DNA from: Gigaspora margarita
Lineage: Eukaryota; Glomeromycota; Glomeromycetes; Diversisporales; Gigasporaceae
DNA length: 64,000 bases
Direction: 5' to 3'
Assembly: GCA_009809945.1 (NCBI GenBank)
Contig: WTPW01002710.1
Span: 1 to 64,000 of the forward strand
Below the pieces are notes generated by a model. That model did no database searches and was not told where the DNA came from. It worked only from the letters and a program-made list of their open reading frames with translations. The translations under genes were made by a program, and so were the position numbers. Positions 11,640 to 22,720 of this stretch are shown here, piece by piece (the first letter of the stretch is position 1; each line of letters starts with the position of its first letter).

Positions 11640-12480
11640 TCATGATAGTTTAAATACTAACACAACCTTTACTATTATGCATATGTTACGGAATTTTTAT
11701 GATAAACTGTTAGGAATCATGATAATTCCAATATACAACTTAATCATAACTGTGGTCATTGGAATAATGAGAGAGTAGAAATTACTGTATGTGCCGCATT
11801 AGAGAATAAGCTATATTAGCAGAATTTTTTACATAGCTCAGTGGATATAACAATAGCAAATCCAATCTCCACCGGAGTTGCGAGTAAGTTTTGTAACAGT
11901 ATTTTTCATAATATACTTATAGTAGAAATCATGATAATCCTATGTAAACTTATCCGATGTATGCACTATCTTAGCCAATAACAGAATTCTTCACAGTAAA
12001 TCGTAACAATTCCAATGCGATTAACTCTAACTTAATCGCATACTAAATCACTTGAATGGCGAGTTCTGTAAAAATTGTTATGTAGAAACCATAATATTCA
12101 GATACTAATTCATATTAAACATTGTATATGCTGCATTAGCGAGTAAATTCTATACCAAAATTCTTTACGGCAAATCATAATAGAAATCGAGATGATTTTG
12201 ATGTAACTAATTCGACATTGTGGTCACCAAATAACTAGTAAACAAAAACTTATATAGCAAATTATGATAATCCTAATACTAATTCAACTTTAACTACTGT
12301 ATATATTCAATAACAGAATTCTTTACTGTAATAATGATATAAAAAATCAAGTCAGTTCCAATGCAATTCATTCCAACTTAACTAGTAAGACCCAGCATGT
12401 AATTAGATTTGACATTAATAGCAGCGCAAGAACCTCTTGTTTGGTAATTAATAAATTACATAGCATTAATAGGCTAGTAG
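11640..12480. repeat. degenerate tandem repeat family, period about 100-130 bp
   Basis: Motifs recur in the same order: AGTAAATTCT, CAGAATTCTTTAC, AATCATGATAATCC, ACTAATTCAACTTTAAC, CTGTATATGC. At least six units can be followed with increasing gaps. Related units occur at 21220-21510 inside another element, so the family is dispersed. Confidence 0.6.
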
Positions 12481-12516
12481 CCATAGTTATACAAAATTGT
12501 GGAAGTTAATCTGGAC

Positions 12517-13858
12517 TAGGGATGGGCACGGTCGGTCACGGTTTTATTGATCATGTGATGCAAATCGCAGTGTTTTGTTTCTCTTTCGGCAGTCTGTGCA
12601 GTGTACCATCCCTATTTGTCACTTATTTAGATATTTGATTGGATAATTGGGTAAATAATTTATCGGCTATAACCGGTCATTAACCGTATGAATGACCGCG
12701 GTCAACCGGTCATAAGCGGTTAACCGATCATGACCGACCGATGACTGACCGTCGTTCATATTTCTGGTCAAATTTGCAGATCATTTGACCACATTTAAAG
12801 TTGGTTTGTTCTAGATCTGCCCAAATGATCTGCAAATTTGACCAGAATTATTAACAATTTGTTTCACGTCTAAAGCGGAGACAAATCATGTGATCAACCG
12901 GGAGAAGCAAAACAAGAAATAAATGCAAAAAACCTGAAAAATACAAACGGCAAATATGTCGGAAAGGCATTTTTGCTTATGTATATCTACCTAAGACCTA
13001 ATCTAACCCTAATATAGGACGACCCTAACCTAAAGTTAATTGAAAAATTATTAAATATGATTTGCCTTCGCTGCCTCCGCTTTAGACGTCCCCTTATTTG
13101 TAATATTCTGTTACCACAAGGGTAGAATCGCCACCTAAAAAAATTCAATCCTACTTCGAAATAAATTTTGTTTTGTTTGTTTAACCAATGCGCAGAAGGT
13201 CCTTTCATAGACTAGATTTTGAATTATAGGTGATTTTTGACAAAGCGAACGTTTGTTTTGAATTTTTCTGATCGTGCTACGTTACACCTGATCTTGAAAT
13301 TTGATTGGCCGTGAAATTTTTTTCGGTGCCCCAGTTTTCTGTTAACCCATCGCTGTAAAAATTGCAGATCATTTGACCGGAATTAAAATTGTTTTGTTAT
13401 AATTCTGGCCAAATGATCTACAAATTTGGCCGGAATTATGAACAAGGTATTTCTCAACCGGGTTTAAACACCGCCTAAAAAATTTTCAGATCATGTAATA
13501 TACATTAATTTATATATACTCATTATTGTTATATTTATCATTATTGTTCATTTATATCATAAAAAAGTTTGATTTAAAAATGAAACATATCATTAATCAT
13601 GCAAAGTCACTATGATCTGAAAAATTTTTGAGAGGCGGGTTGATTTTTCTATTTATCAGATGATACAGATACACCGATATCAATTTTAAGCAATAATTAT
13701 TCATTTATTAGCCATAATATTAAGAATTTGGCATCGGTCATAATCTTGACCGGTCGGTCATAATCTTGACCGGTCGGTCAAACCGCTCTGACCGGCTAAT
13801 ATCGGTCACGGTCATTGACCGGTCATGACCGGTCATGACCGGACCGTGCCCATCCCTA
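12517..13858. mobile_element. hAT-type non-autonomous element (1342 bp) with 8-bp target duplication
   Basis: The ends are perfect 17-bp inverted repeats, TAGGGATGGGCACGGTC. The target duplication ATCTGGAC is exact (12509-12516 and 13859-13866), which is the hAT signature. Subterminal regions are crowded with GGTCATGACC and CCGGTCA motifs, in the manner of transposase-binding sites. Internal frames (12987-13208 and 13738-13920, minus) have no recognisable protein, so the element must be mobilised in trans. Confidence 0.9.
12762..12847. repeat. perfect 26-bp inverted repeat inside the hAT-type element
   Basis: 12762-12787 (TTCTGGTCAAATTTGCAGAT then CATTTG) is exactly complementary to 12822-12847, with a 34-base loop. 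A related, less perfect palindrome with GATCATTTGACCGG and GGCCAAATGATC lies at about 13360-13440. Confidence 0.8.
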
Positions 13859-14040
13859 ATCTGGACGGATGTATTATTTAAAGTAGATACCTTAATATTC
13901 ATACCTAGAGCCGAGTTCAATATAAAAGATTCCGTACAGTTTCCATCTGTGTTAATAAGTCACTTGACCAAGCAATGATAATGAAACATGCAGTTTACCA
14001 CAAAATACCGACAGATTCCTAAAAGGACCTAATATCGACA

Positions 14041-14066
14041 AAATCAGCTGGCGTTACAGCTGATTT
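14041..14066. repeat. perfect 10-bp hairpin
   Basis: AAATCAGCTG-GCGTTA-CAGCTGATTT, immediately before a larger foldback. Confidence 0.7.
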
Positions 14067-14088
14067 GAAAATTAGTGGGACATAAGCA

Positions 14089-14240
14089 AATTTCGGTAAT
14101 TATTTTTTGGTAATAAAAGTATAGTTTTCGATAATATAATTTTCAGCCGGTACAAAACATACCGCGATAATATATCGGTCGAAAATTATTTTATCGAAAA
14201 ACTATGCTGTTATTGCCGAAAAATAATTATCGAAGTTTGG
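14089..14240. mobile_element. small foldback element (about 150 bp)
   Basis: The arms, about 65 bp each (14089-14152 and 14175-14240), contain TTCGGTAATTATTTTTTGGT and its complement and AGTATAGTTTTCGATAA and its complement. There is no coding capacity and the target duplication is unclear. Confidence 0.6.
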
Positions 14241-16151
14241 ATGATTATCAACTGTAATTATAACATAGCTAGTCAGTAATATGTTTTTTCGGAAAAATGA
14301 AATCCTAATATTTAATTTTTTATTTGTGCAAATTTATGTTGGGGTGATTTTTAACCAGTGAGATTGATAAAAATGAAGGCCAACGAAATGAAAATTTATT
14401 TTCTTTTATTAGATTCTAAGTAAGCCGTTTAAACAAGAGTTGAACTTGTGTACGATCATACTGGTTCTGCGCCGCGTCACGCGCTGCGCAGCTATCCCTT
14501 ATTCAATACTATTATTTATATGGATGATTCTCAAAATCACATGACTTTCCCGAAGCCGCCGTATACTCTAACAAATATTTAACCAAATTTATTTATTTCC
14601 CAAGGTGTAATCTGAAATTGACCATTTTGATTTTATATTGCTTCAGATATTATATTAGTAGAGCAATAATTTCAGCTTATGAATGTTTTTTGATTGTGTC
14701 AAAAAAGTTATAGTACATTAATTGATGAATAAAGTATTAGTCCAGGAAATGGCTATAGTTTCAATTGGGAAAGTCGGAGCAAGTTTTTGAAAATTGTAAT
14801 TTATCTAACATAATGGCGATATTTGGTTGGTTTTGCTTTGTCATGCTGATTACAAATTAGTCAAAATTACCTTGATATTATAAAGGAACAAAGCGATTAT
14901 CCGAATATCTGCTAAATTCAAATGATAAAAAGATTTAGAATTGGAATTGCGAATAAATCACATTAGTTTAATGCCAATATAAAATTTGTAATTTATGCAA
15001 GTACAATCAGATCTTCTAAATGTACGCAGTAAGGACCAAATTTTAGACAACGTAAACAATAAGAAAAGTGCATTTTATAGGTGTCAAGTATATATTCGGG
15101 CCAGAATTTGAGGGTGCTTTAGAGAGTTCGTGTATTTTGGAGGTTTCTCTGTAGTAATACTGTAAAGTTCTCTTTATGTATTTATCAAAATTGATATTGA
15201 GTTTATATACTCTGTTCGTACGTAAAATTACGAAACATTTGATTTTTTTAACAATGCAAGATTGTTTACATGAATAAATTTCCGATTGCTTATGATAATT
15301 AAGTCAACTTCAACATGCCGTGCTTTATCTCAAAGAAACTTGAAATAGTAATTCTAGATAAAGAGTAATTAAATGCAGCATTCTCTAAATGTAAGTTCAT
15401 ACTCTTGACGCAAGTTTTTTCTATTGTTCTTTAAATGTACGCAGTCAAAAGTTTAGTCTTTACAAGTAACGTTTGGGGAAATTTCGAAATAAGTAATAGT
15501 AATATCTGTCTTAGTATTAATCTCATGATATTAACTTTAAAAATTTAAATGTTTATCTCATTTTAATTGAAATTATGGTTAAGCTTAGGCGAGCATAAGC
15601 AAAAATTCTCTATTTTTTAATAATACTTCCAAGATTTCGATATGTTTAGTCCGTCTTTTTTTTCGTCTTTTTCATTTTTTTCATTAATTTACTATCTTTT
15701 GGAGTGTTAAACCTATAAATAAGCACACCGGCTTTACCATATTACCAATCCATTTCAAATTTCCTTATTTAGGGTCGGAGCTAACTCAATATATGATCTA
15801 TATACTGCATTCTTGGTATCTATATATAAAAGCCTTCTAATTGAATCAAAAAGGCAACCTAACTTTAACTAAATTTAACTCTGTTTTAGATTTGGAAGAT
15901 CTGCATAAATTAAGGAAGATCTACGCAAAAGAAAGTACGTACTTACAGAAGTATGAATGGGGGTCGGCAATATTAATCCGATCGCAATTAGAGATGCAGT
16001 CGAAACTATTAAGATTTATGCAGCAGCTAGTTACAACATAAGCCATAATAGTTTCTACAAGAATTTTATTTATACTCATCTAAGCTTGACCTATAATTAA
16101 TTAAATTCTTAACGTTAATACATATCGAGATTATTTTCTAAATTTCTCTCA
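14241..16151. other. gene-free stretch
   Basis: Contains the second copy of the dispersed repeat (15050-15135) and a GC-richer patch with CGCCGCGTCACGCGCTGCGC at about 14470. A 66-codon frame at 15841-16041 opens with TTG and resembles nothing known. Confidence 0.4.
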
Positions 16152-16517
16152 ATACCGTACAGCGTTGCATATAGTACCCTCCCCTGGAGTAGTAACCCTC
16201 TCTTTTGACAAATGATTTGTAGCCAATTTTCATAATTAATAGTGCGATCTATTCATTGGGTTTGATATGTCTAGTAATGCGCTATTTATGTACTGTACGT
16301 ATAGTCATCCTGTACGTATAGTCATCCGATTGGCTGGCAAAAGTGATCGGCATAAATTTTAGCGTACAGTAGTATCGTACAGTACGTATAGTACCGTACG
16401 AGATCAGTAACGATTATTTGTATTATCCTCCCATCTCCCAATGTGTGGGAGATATTATTCAATCTAGACCGGCTTTCTTGAAAAATACCCGGTACTATAT
16501 AAAGCACTGTACGATAC
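16152..16517. mobile_element. MITE candidate (about 366 bp)
   Basis: Left end ATACCGTACAGCGTTGCATA then TAGTACC; the right end carries the complement of TATCGTACAGTGCTTTATAT then AGTACC. About 27 bp of imperfect terminal inverted repeat. Inside, CTGTACGTATAGTCATC is repeated twice (16296-16327). The target duplication is not resolved. Confidence 0.55.
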
Positions 16518-16686
16518 TATTTGTACAGGCTAAACTGTTGACCGCATGTATTTAAAGAACAATAAAAAAAAAACTTGTGCCAAAGTATGAATTTACATTT
16601 AGAGAAATGGCACATTTAAAAATAAGTTTGCTCTTTAATTAGAATTACTTTTAGTTGACTTAATTATCATAGGCAATCGGAAGGCA

Positions 16687-16794
16687 ATCGGAACAGTTAG
16701 GTCTGAATACTTATTAATACATACAATTTTGCATAGAACAATCGGAACAGTTAGGTCCGAATACTCATTAATACATACAATTTTGCATAGAACA
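16687..16794. repeat. tandem duplication, 2 x 54 bp
   Basis: The two units, ATCGGAACAGTTAGGT... to ...TTTTGCATAGAACA, differ at only two or three positions, so this is a recent duplication. Confidence 0.85.
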
Positions 16795-17418
16795 AATGTA
16801 TATGCATATGTGTTTATGTAGATCAATTTTGATTATGCATTTATATTTTTCAATCTCAATTCTAAATACTAAATTCAATTTTTTTTCCCATCATTTTAGA
16901 TATTCAGATAATCGCTTTGTTTTTTTATAATATCAATTAACTATACAGAAATGAAATCTTTTAATACGAATAACTATATAGTAACGATCAGACCATGCAG
17001 TTACTGCATATCCTTCTTCATATGCTCTTTAAATATTTTAATATTTTCTGGCTTTACAAAAGGTTCTTAGATTAATTTTTCTATTGATGATCGTATAATA
17101 CAGTAATTATTATTATTCATCGCTAGTTACATCATGTTCTTGTTTTTATTCTTCGCTCGTGGAATCTATAATTCGGTTTTGATTTTCACTCAATAACTAG
17201 GAAAACAGGTGCTGTTAGTGTCCGAAGCTGTAATACGTATTATAATTTTAACGGGATCTTCCGCCTTGTCGGGCTGATCCGTGTAGATCTGTTTATATTT
17301 TTTAAATGCTGATTGGCCCAATATCACGTGAGCGGAATCCAAGACATTTTGTGTATTTACGTCTCCATTGTAAGTCCTCCGCTACGCTTCGGACAATAAA
17401 ATATTTAGAAAAATTTTT
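16795..17418. other. upstream region of the secreted-protein gene
   Basis: 17340-17405 contains CCTCCGCTACGCTTCGGACA followed by ATAAAATATTT. A close relative, CGACGCTACGCTCCGGCCAA, lies at 22311-22330. No gene is visible. Confidence 0.4.
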
Positions 17419-17426
17419 TATATAAA
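17419..17426 (+). promoter_or_regulatory. TATA-like element
   Basis: TATATAAA about 80 bp upstream of the ATG at 17506, followed by a pyrimidine-rich leader (TTTTTTTCCTCATC) as often seen before fungal starts. Confidence 0.5.
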
Positions 17427-17505
17427 CAGGAGCTTTCTCCGCTAAATTTTTTTCCTCATCAATTTCTTGATATTTTCCTTACCAACTTAAACAACTAGAA
17501 CAAAA

Positions 17506-17739
17506 ATGTCGAAAATTCAATATATTCTTGCATTACTCTTCATCTTTGTTATAATCAATGAGTCATTCGGAGGAATAATTCCTCGAAGTGATATTGGACC
17601 TGATAATCCTTTGCTTATTAAACGTGGTGATGGTGGTAATGTTGATGATATGCGAAAACGACAAGACAGCAGTAATCCAACCGTTTCCACTACTAATCCT
17701 CCCGACACCTCTCCGGCCACTCAGCAAATGCCCTCTTGA
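17506..17739 (+). CDS. small secreted protein with dibasic processing sites
   Basis: A 77-residue protein. Residues 1-22 (MSKIQYILALLFIFVIINES then FG) form a canonical signal peptide: a lysine, a long hydrophobic core and small residues before a likely cut at about residue 22/23. The remainder is soluble and cysteine-free. It carries two Lys-Arg sites, LLIKR (about 39) and MRKR (about 52), which fungal Kex2-type proteases recognise; cutting there would release a 13-residue acidic peptide (GDGGNVDDMRKR region) and a Ser/Thr/Pro-rich tail. The start context AACAAAAATGTCG is strong, and a TATA-like site and pyrimidine-rich leader precede it. The layout fits a secreted peptide precursor or effector candidate; a pheromone-like role is possible, but no repeated peptide is present. 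The overlapping frames on both strands are shadows. No homologue is recognised. Confidence 0.72.
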   Translation: MSKIQYILALLFIFVIINESFGGIIPRSDIGPDNPLLIKRGDGGNVDDMRKRQDSSNPTVSTTNPPDTSPATQQMPS

Positions 17740-18379
17740 GCGTTTTGTACAATGCTCATTAGAATCAACCTATTTAGATGAATAATTATGTTGATATCTT
17801 CGAGAGTTAATACAAAAAGATAATTATTTATATAACTTGAACTCGATTGTTATAAATAAGAAGTGAAATTAATGTGGATCAAGAGTGTATTATGTCCTTC
17901 ATGTAATTTATTTATTCACACCATTTTTGTGAACTTGGTTCATTATATTTTTATTCAATATTAGTTGATAAAGTTGAAATTCATTTTGATAGTGCTAGAT
18001 AAGATTATTTTTTCATGATCTTTTGAATAAAATTTGATTTTTTTTTATGACAAAAAGTTCGACCAACAAAGATTTAAGAAAATATTTTTGCTGCATAATC
18101 GTAAAAACCTTTAATAATCTTTTTGCCTATTTTGAGATATGTAATATTTATGCACAATGTCATGAGTATGAAATTTCCGCTTAAACACATAGAACCATGT
18201 TTATAGCTGATTTATATTTTCGATATTGATATAGTAATTAGGGTATAATATTTGCTTTTTTCACTCATTTATTGGCACATGTTTAAATCGGAACACTTTC
18301 ATATTTGATAAAAATATTAAAGTGTCCCGATTTAATTATTTTATTTTTATTATTAAAGTGTTTGTCTTCACATTTTTAA
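17740..18379. other. 3' flank of the secreted-protein gene
   Basis: AT-rich. An AATAAA signal occurs at about 18026, but it is far from the stop. A short direct repeat around AAGTGTCCCGATTT and ATCGGAACACTTTC forms an imperfect inverted pair near 18285-18335. Confidence 0.4.
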
Positions 18380-18990
18380 AAATGTTGGGACATTCGCGTC
18401 ATAAGTCTTTTTTAAATTTTTATTGGATGATGTCGGCATTAATTTGTTTCGCTTTTTTAAAATTGTCTTGGATGATCAGTTAGGTATTATTAGGGCTTCG
18501 TTTCTTTAAATTCTTATTAGATAGAATCGCATATTATTGAAATTTTGGTTTTTTTTAAATTTTTATTGAACAAGTCGTACATTATTAGATCTTCGCTTTC
18601 TTTAAAATTCTTTATTTATTGGATTTTTGCCCGTTTTTTAAATTTTTATTGGATAAGTCGTACATTATTAGATCATCGCCTTTAATCTTCGCTTTCTTAA
18701 AATTCTTTATTTATTGGATTTTTGTCTTTTTTTAAACTTTTTTTGGACAAGTCATACATTATTAGGAATCTTCGCTTTCTTTAAATTCTTTATAAAATTC
18801 TTTTTGGTCGGATTACACGTTATTAAGTTTTTGCTTTCATTAATTCTAATTATACCGAGTCATATGTTATTTTATTTTACTTTCTTTATATAATTTTCAT
18901 TGATCGAGGCTTTGTTATTAAATTTTCGCTTTCTTTAAAACTTTTGGTTAATTATACGTAATTATGTTTTTGCTTTTAGATTAGATTTAT
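18380..18990. repeat. degenerate tandem array, period about 50-70 bp
   Basis: About ten units built from CTTCGCTTTCTTTAAA, then TTTTTATTGGA and AAGTCGTACATTATTAGATC. The central units are best preserved; the flanking ones drift. Confidence 0.65.
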
Positions 18991-20025
18991 TTCGTTTTTT
19001 TTTTTAAAAAAAAATTCTTACGAATGAGAGGTTCCTGCTTGAACTTTGATTTAATTGTTTGATATTTTGCACGTAAGAATTAATAATTTAAATCGTAGAT
19101 AGATTCTTTTTATTTACGCTGCTATCTAATGCGTGTATTTATTATTTAATGGCAACAATATTAAAGTTGGCTCTTTATTGAGGTGAAAGTGACTCACGAG
19201 TTGTTACGTCAGACACGTACAACTAGGCTAATGCGTAGCATTGTGAGGCCGGAGCGAAAATATTTTAAAATTCAAAATTTAAATAAAAACTAATTAATTA
19301 TTTAAATATAATATATAATGGTAGATATATTCAATAATACAGTATATAGTATACATTATTTAAATCTAATTTGTTATAAGTGTCTAGCTAATAATTTTAC
19401 TATAGCTTATACTAATAACGGTAATATTAATAACGATAAATATATTTATCAGTTTCAAAACGATTCAACTCATTAAAAAGGCAAGGAATTGCTTGGAAAT
19501 TTTTACAAAATGTCTACAAAGTTTCAAAAACAAAATTTATGTTTGAATATTTTATGTTAATATGTAAATTTTAGGCATCCAACTAATAGAATATGTAAAT
19601 TTATTAAAAAATTCGTACAATAAGTACAAACAAAAAAATTACTAAAGCTTTTGTGAACAATCGAACATAACTTTTTAGAGATAGTTCTTACGAAAAATTT
19701 TCACTCAAAGGAAATTAGAAAAAGAATATAATTAATTGAAGTGAAATGATATTTTAGTAATTTCGTTGATAAAATTTGATCATAGTAAAATTACTAATAC
19801 TCTGACATAGTTTTGGTCACTCCAGTAACACATGTATGCATATATACTTATTAAATACTTAATTGGCTCTGATTTAAAGGAAAGAGGGTTTAGGCAGGCT
19901 TGTACATTCCTACATTATATGACAAAGGCCGAAATATAAGTTAATTAAATTAGGTGCAAAAAAGATCTATATATTTTCGTTATAGCGTGATCAGTAAATT
20001 ATTACCACAGTACTGTAAATTACTG
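18991..20025. other. gene-free stretch
   Basis: A short GC-richer patch at 19190-19250 (ACGTCAGACACGTACAAC, GAGGCCGGAGCG); otherwise AT-rich without features. Confidence 0.35.
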
Positions 20026-20300
20026 TATATAAAACTCGGGTTACTTACATTTCAACAGTTTTAAAAGCATATAAAAGACCCAGTTCTTATACTGTATTTT
20101 AAAGAGAAAAATGTTAAAGAGAACGCATACTTGCATAATCTACAGATCTATATATTTTAAAAAAGGCTGTATTTGAGTAATATATAAAACCTCGGGTCAC
20201 TTACATTTCAACAGTTTTAAAAAAGCATATAAAAAACCCAGATCTGTGAAATTGTGTACTGTATTTTAAAGAGAAAATGTTAAAGAGAAAGCATACTTGG
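20026..20300. repeat. tandem duplication, two units of about 115 bp
   Basis: Units 20026-20135 and 20182-20300 share CTCGGGTTACTTACATTTCA, ACAGTTTTAAAAGCATATAA, CTGTATTTTAAAGAGAAAA and GCATACTTG. Each is preceded by AGATCTATATATTTT. Confidence 0.75.
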
Positions 20301-20416
20301 TAGAGTAATAAAATCATTTAATTGGCAGGTCTGTTTGCTGATTTTTTTTTATCAGTGATTTTTTTTACGCGACACACGTGCGGACAGACAAAAAATTTAC
20401 AAATTGTGGTTCTGAT

Positions 20417-22196
20417 TAGAGATGGGTTTCATGCGTGCGCATGATTCCTCAATCATGCGCATGAATGCGCATTAATGCGCATGTTTCCGAATCATGCGCA
20501 TTTTATCCCATCAAAATTTTATATAGAAAAATTAAATATAAAAATAAGTATAATTAACTTTCTAATCTATCTATATACTTCAATTCTGGGTGTGTTCGCT
20601 TTTTTTTGATTGGTCGTATTCGAAAAATGTGACCTAAATGTAGGAAAACTAACAGAAATACGTAAGATGATTATGACTATTATCATGGAGAGTAATTATA
20701 ACATTCGAGTAATTATTATATCATTTTTTGATGCCCTTATTAACGCCCTTAAACAGACAAGATCATGAACGTGAATTTTCCAAATTTACTTTTGTTGTTT
20801 AATTGCCTAATATTTACAAACTATTTTGGGCTAAAAAATCCCGAATTTGAAACCGTTTTGTATAATGGTCTCAAGTTCAAAAATAAGTGCAAGTGCAAGA
20901 ACAAGTGCAAGAACACGACAAATGCTCCGCTATAGATAAAACATATGATTAATAAAAAAATAGTGAATACATTAGTGAATACATTAGCGAATATCAAAAA
21001 AGTTACATTCAATCAAATATTTAATGATTGATTTCTAGAATTTTTGGTCGGAATTTTTGCCGCCCAGATTATCTGATAATCAACTAATTTTCTCAGTTTT
21101 TGTCGATCTACTAACCAATTATGTTCAAAAGGTGATCAATGAGCTAAATCTCTTTGCAAACACTTATTTTAAAATTGGCATTCACCAATAAAACTAAGCT
21201 GCATACTATTTGTTATTGGAGTAATGAGCTTTGTAAAAACTTATTATAGTTAGCTTATACTGATTCAAACTAACCCACTATATATTGCAATTACTGGTAT
21301 AGCGAACAAATTTTGTAATAGAATTTTTTTATAAAAAAAATTCTAATAAAAACTGGCTCAAACATATTGAAATAGAGTGTGAATTCTGTGGCAGAATTTT
21401 ATAATAACATAATTTTAATGCAAACTAACTCAATCTTAACCATATACTGTAGTTAATAGAATAGTATGTTCAGTAACAAAATTTTTTGTGACGATTCAAT
21501 GCAAACCAACTCAGTATATTTTTTTAATATTATATGCAAAGTTGATTTTTCGTTTTGCATTATGGATTTTAAAATTCGGGACGGACGGCAGATTTTTTCT
21601 TCTTTTTCTGCAAATAGAATGATGTTCATATTTAAGGTTATACGAGGTTAAATTTTCATTTTGCACAACAAGGAATCAAAAAATTGGGCCGGCATTCATA
21701 TGTTTCTGTCAGTAGCTATCGTACAATTACGGGAAATTAATGTCCCTATCGTATGAAAATAGCGAGAAAAAATAAGTGTCAAAAATCGAACAAATGGCAC
21801 AATTGGGAAAAAATTGAAAAAGTGGGACGGCGGGTAATGCAAAACGAAAAATCAACTTTGCGTGTCCTAATGCGAATTTACAGATTTTAACTAAGATTCT
21901 AAAATTTTATACAAAGCTCACGTGGCAGAGCCACGGATTAGGTGTCAAATTATATAAGATAGCAACGATGAAGTTTACAATTAGCAAATTTGTAAATATA
22001 TATATATATATATATATAGGCAAAATCTGATTAAGAATCAATATATAATATCTTTATTTAGATATATTTTCAATAATAAAGATAAAAATCAAAAAAAAAT
22101 TTTTATCATGCGGTATCGTGCGCATTTTATATATCATGCGAATTAATGCACATTCATGAGCATTTTATTATAAAATGTGCATTTTACCCATCTCTA
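20417..22196. mobile_element. hAT-type non-autonomous element (1780 bp) with 8-bp target duplication
   Basis: The ends are TAGAGATGGG and CCCATCTCTA. The duplication GTTCTGAT is exact on both sides (20409-20416 and 22197-22204). Subterminal arrays of GCGCAT (for example CATGCGCATGAATGCGCATT) occur at both ends in inverted sense. The interior holds a nested family-A MITE (21532-21868) and units of the degenerate tandem family of 11640-12480. No transposase is visible. Confidence 0.9.
21532..21868. mobile_element. MITE, family A, copy 2, inverted relative to copy 1
   Basis: Begins TATATGCAAAGTTGATTTTT and ends AATCAACTTTGCGTGTCCT. The internal order (CGGGACGGACGGC near the left, GGGACGGCGGG near the right) is the reverse complement of 5959-6314. 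It is nested in the hAT-type element 20417-22196, so it either inserted later or was carried along. Confidence 0.8.
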
Positions 22197-22361
22197 GTTC
22201 TGATCTAATTTTATGTAGTTAATATAAAAAAAATCAAAAAAATAATTTTTTAGATCAAACCGCATCAAAAACGTAACTTTTATATCACCATGCGTAAACA
22301 CTAAATGTCCGACGCTACGCTCCGGCCAATAATATAGTTATTGTATGGGATTATATAAATA

Positions 22362-22433
22362 GCTAAATTTGCACGGGCTAACCCGCATCACATGGCCTTC
22401 AGCCATGTAGCCCAGGCTTACCTGTGCAAATTT
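22362..22433. repeat. small imperfect hairpin in the left arm
   Basis: AAATTTGCACGGGCTAA and TTACCTGTGCAAATTT flank CATGGCC-TTCA-GCCATG. It is absent from the opposite arm, so it is probably a separate tiny insertion. Confidence 0.5.
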
Positions 22434-22720
22434 ATTTACTGTACTTTCTACAACTAGGGTCCGGAATCAGGTAGCCCGATTGATTTCAGAATTTTTGATG
22501 CCTGTAAAAATAGCATTCCACAATTGGTGCATAAGCTGAAATCAGTATGTGTAATTAGTATGATTAACTCACTTTCAGCAGACAGGCTTCATTTGTGCCT
22601 CACATGCACCTGTTACAAGTGGTAGTTCTTTAAAGTCAAGGAGTTCAGGCCCAAGCCTGTTCCATGGGCCCGAATCCCCTAATTTTAGAGACCTGCCACT
22701 GGGAACAGGCGCATGTGAGG

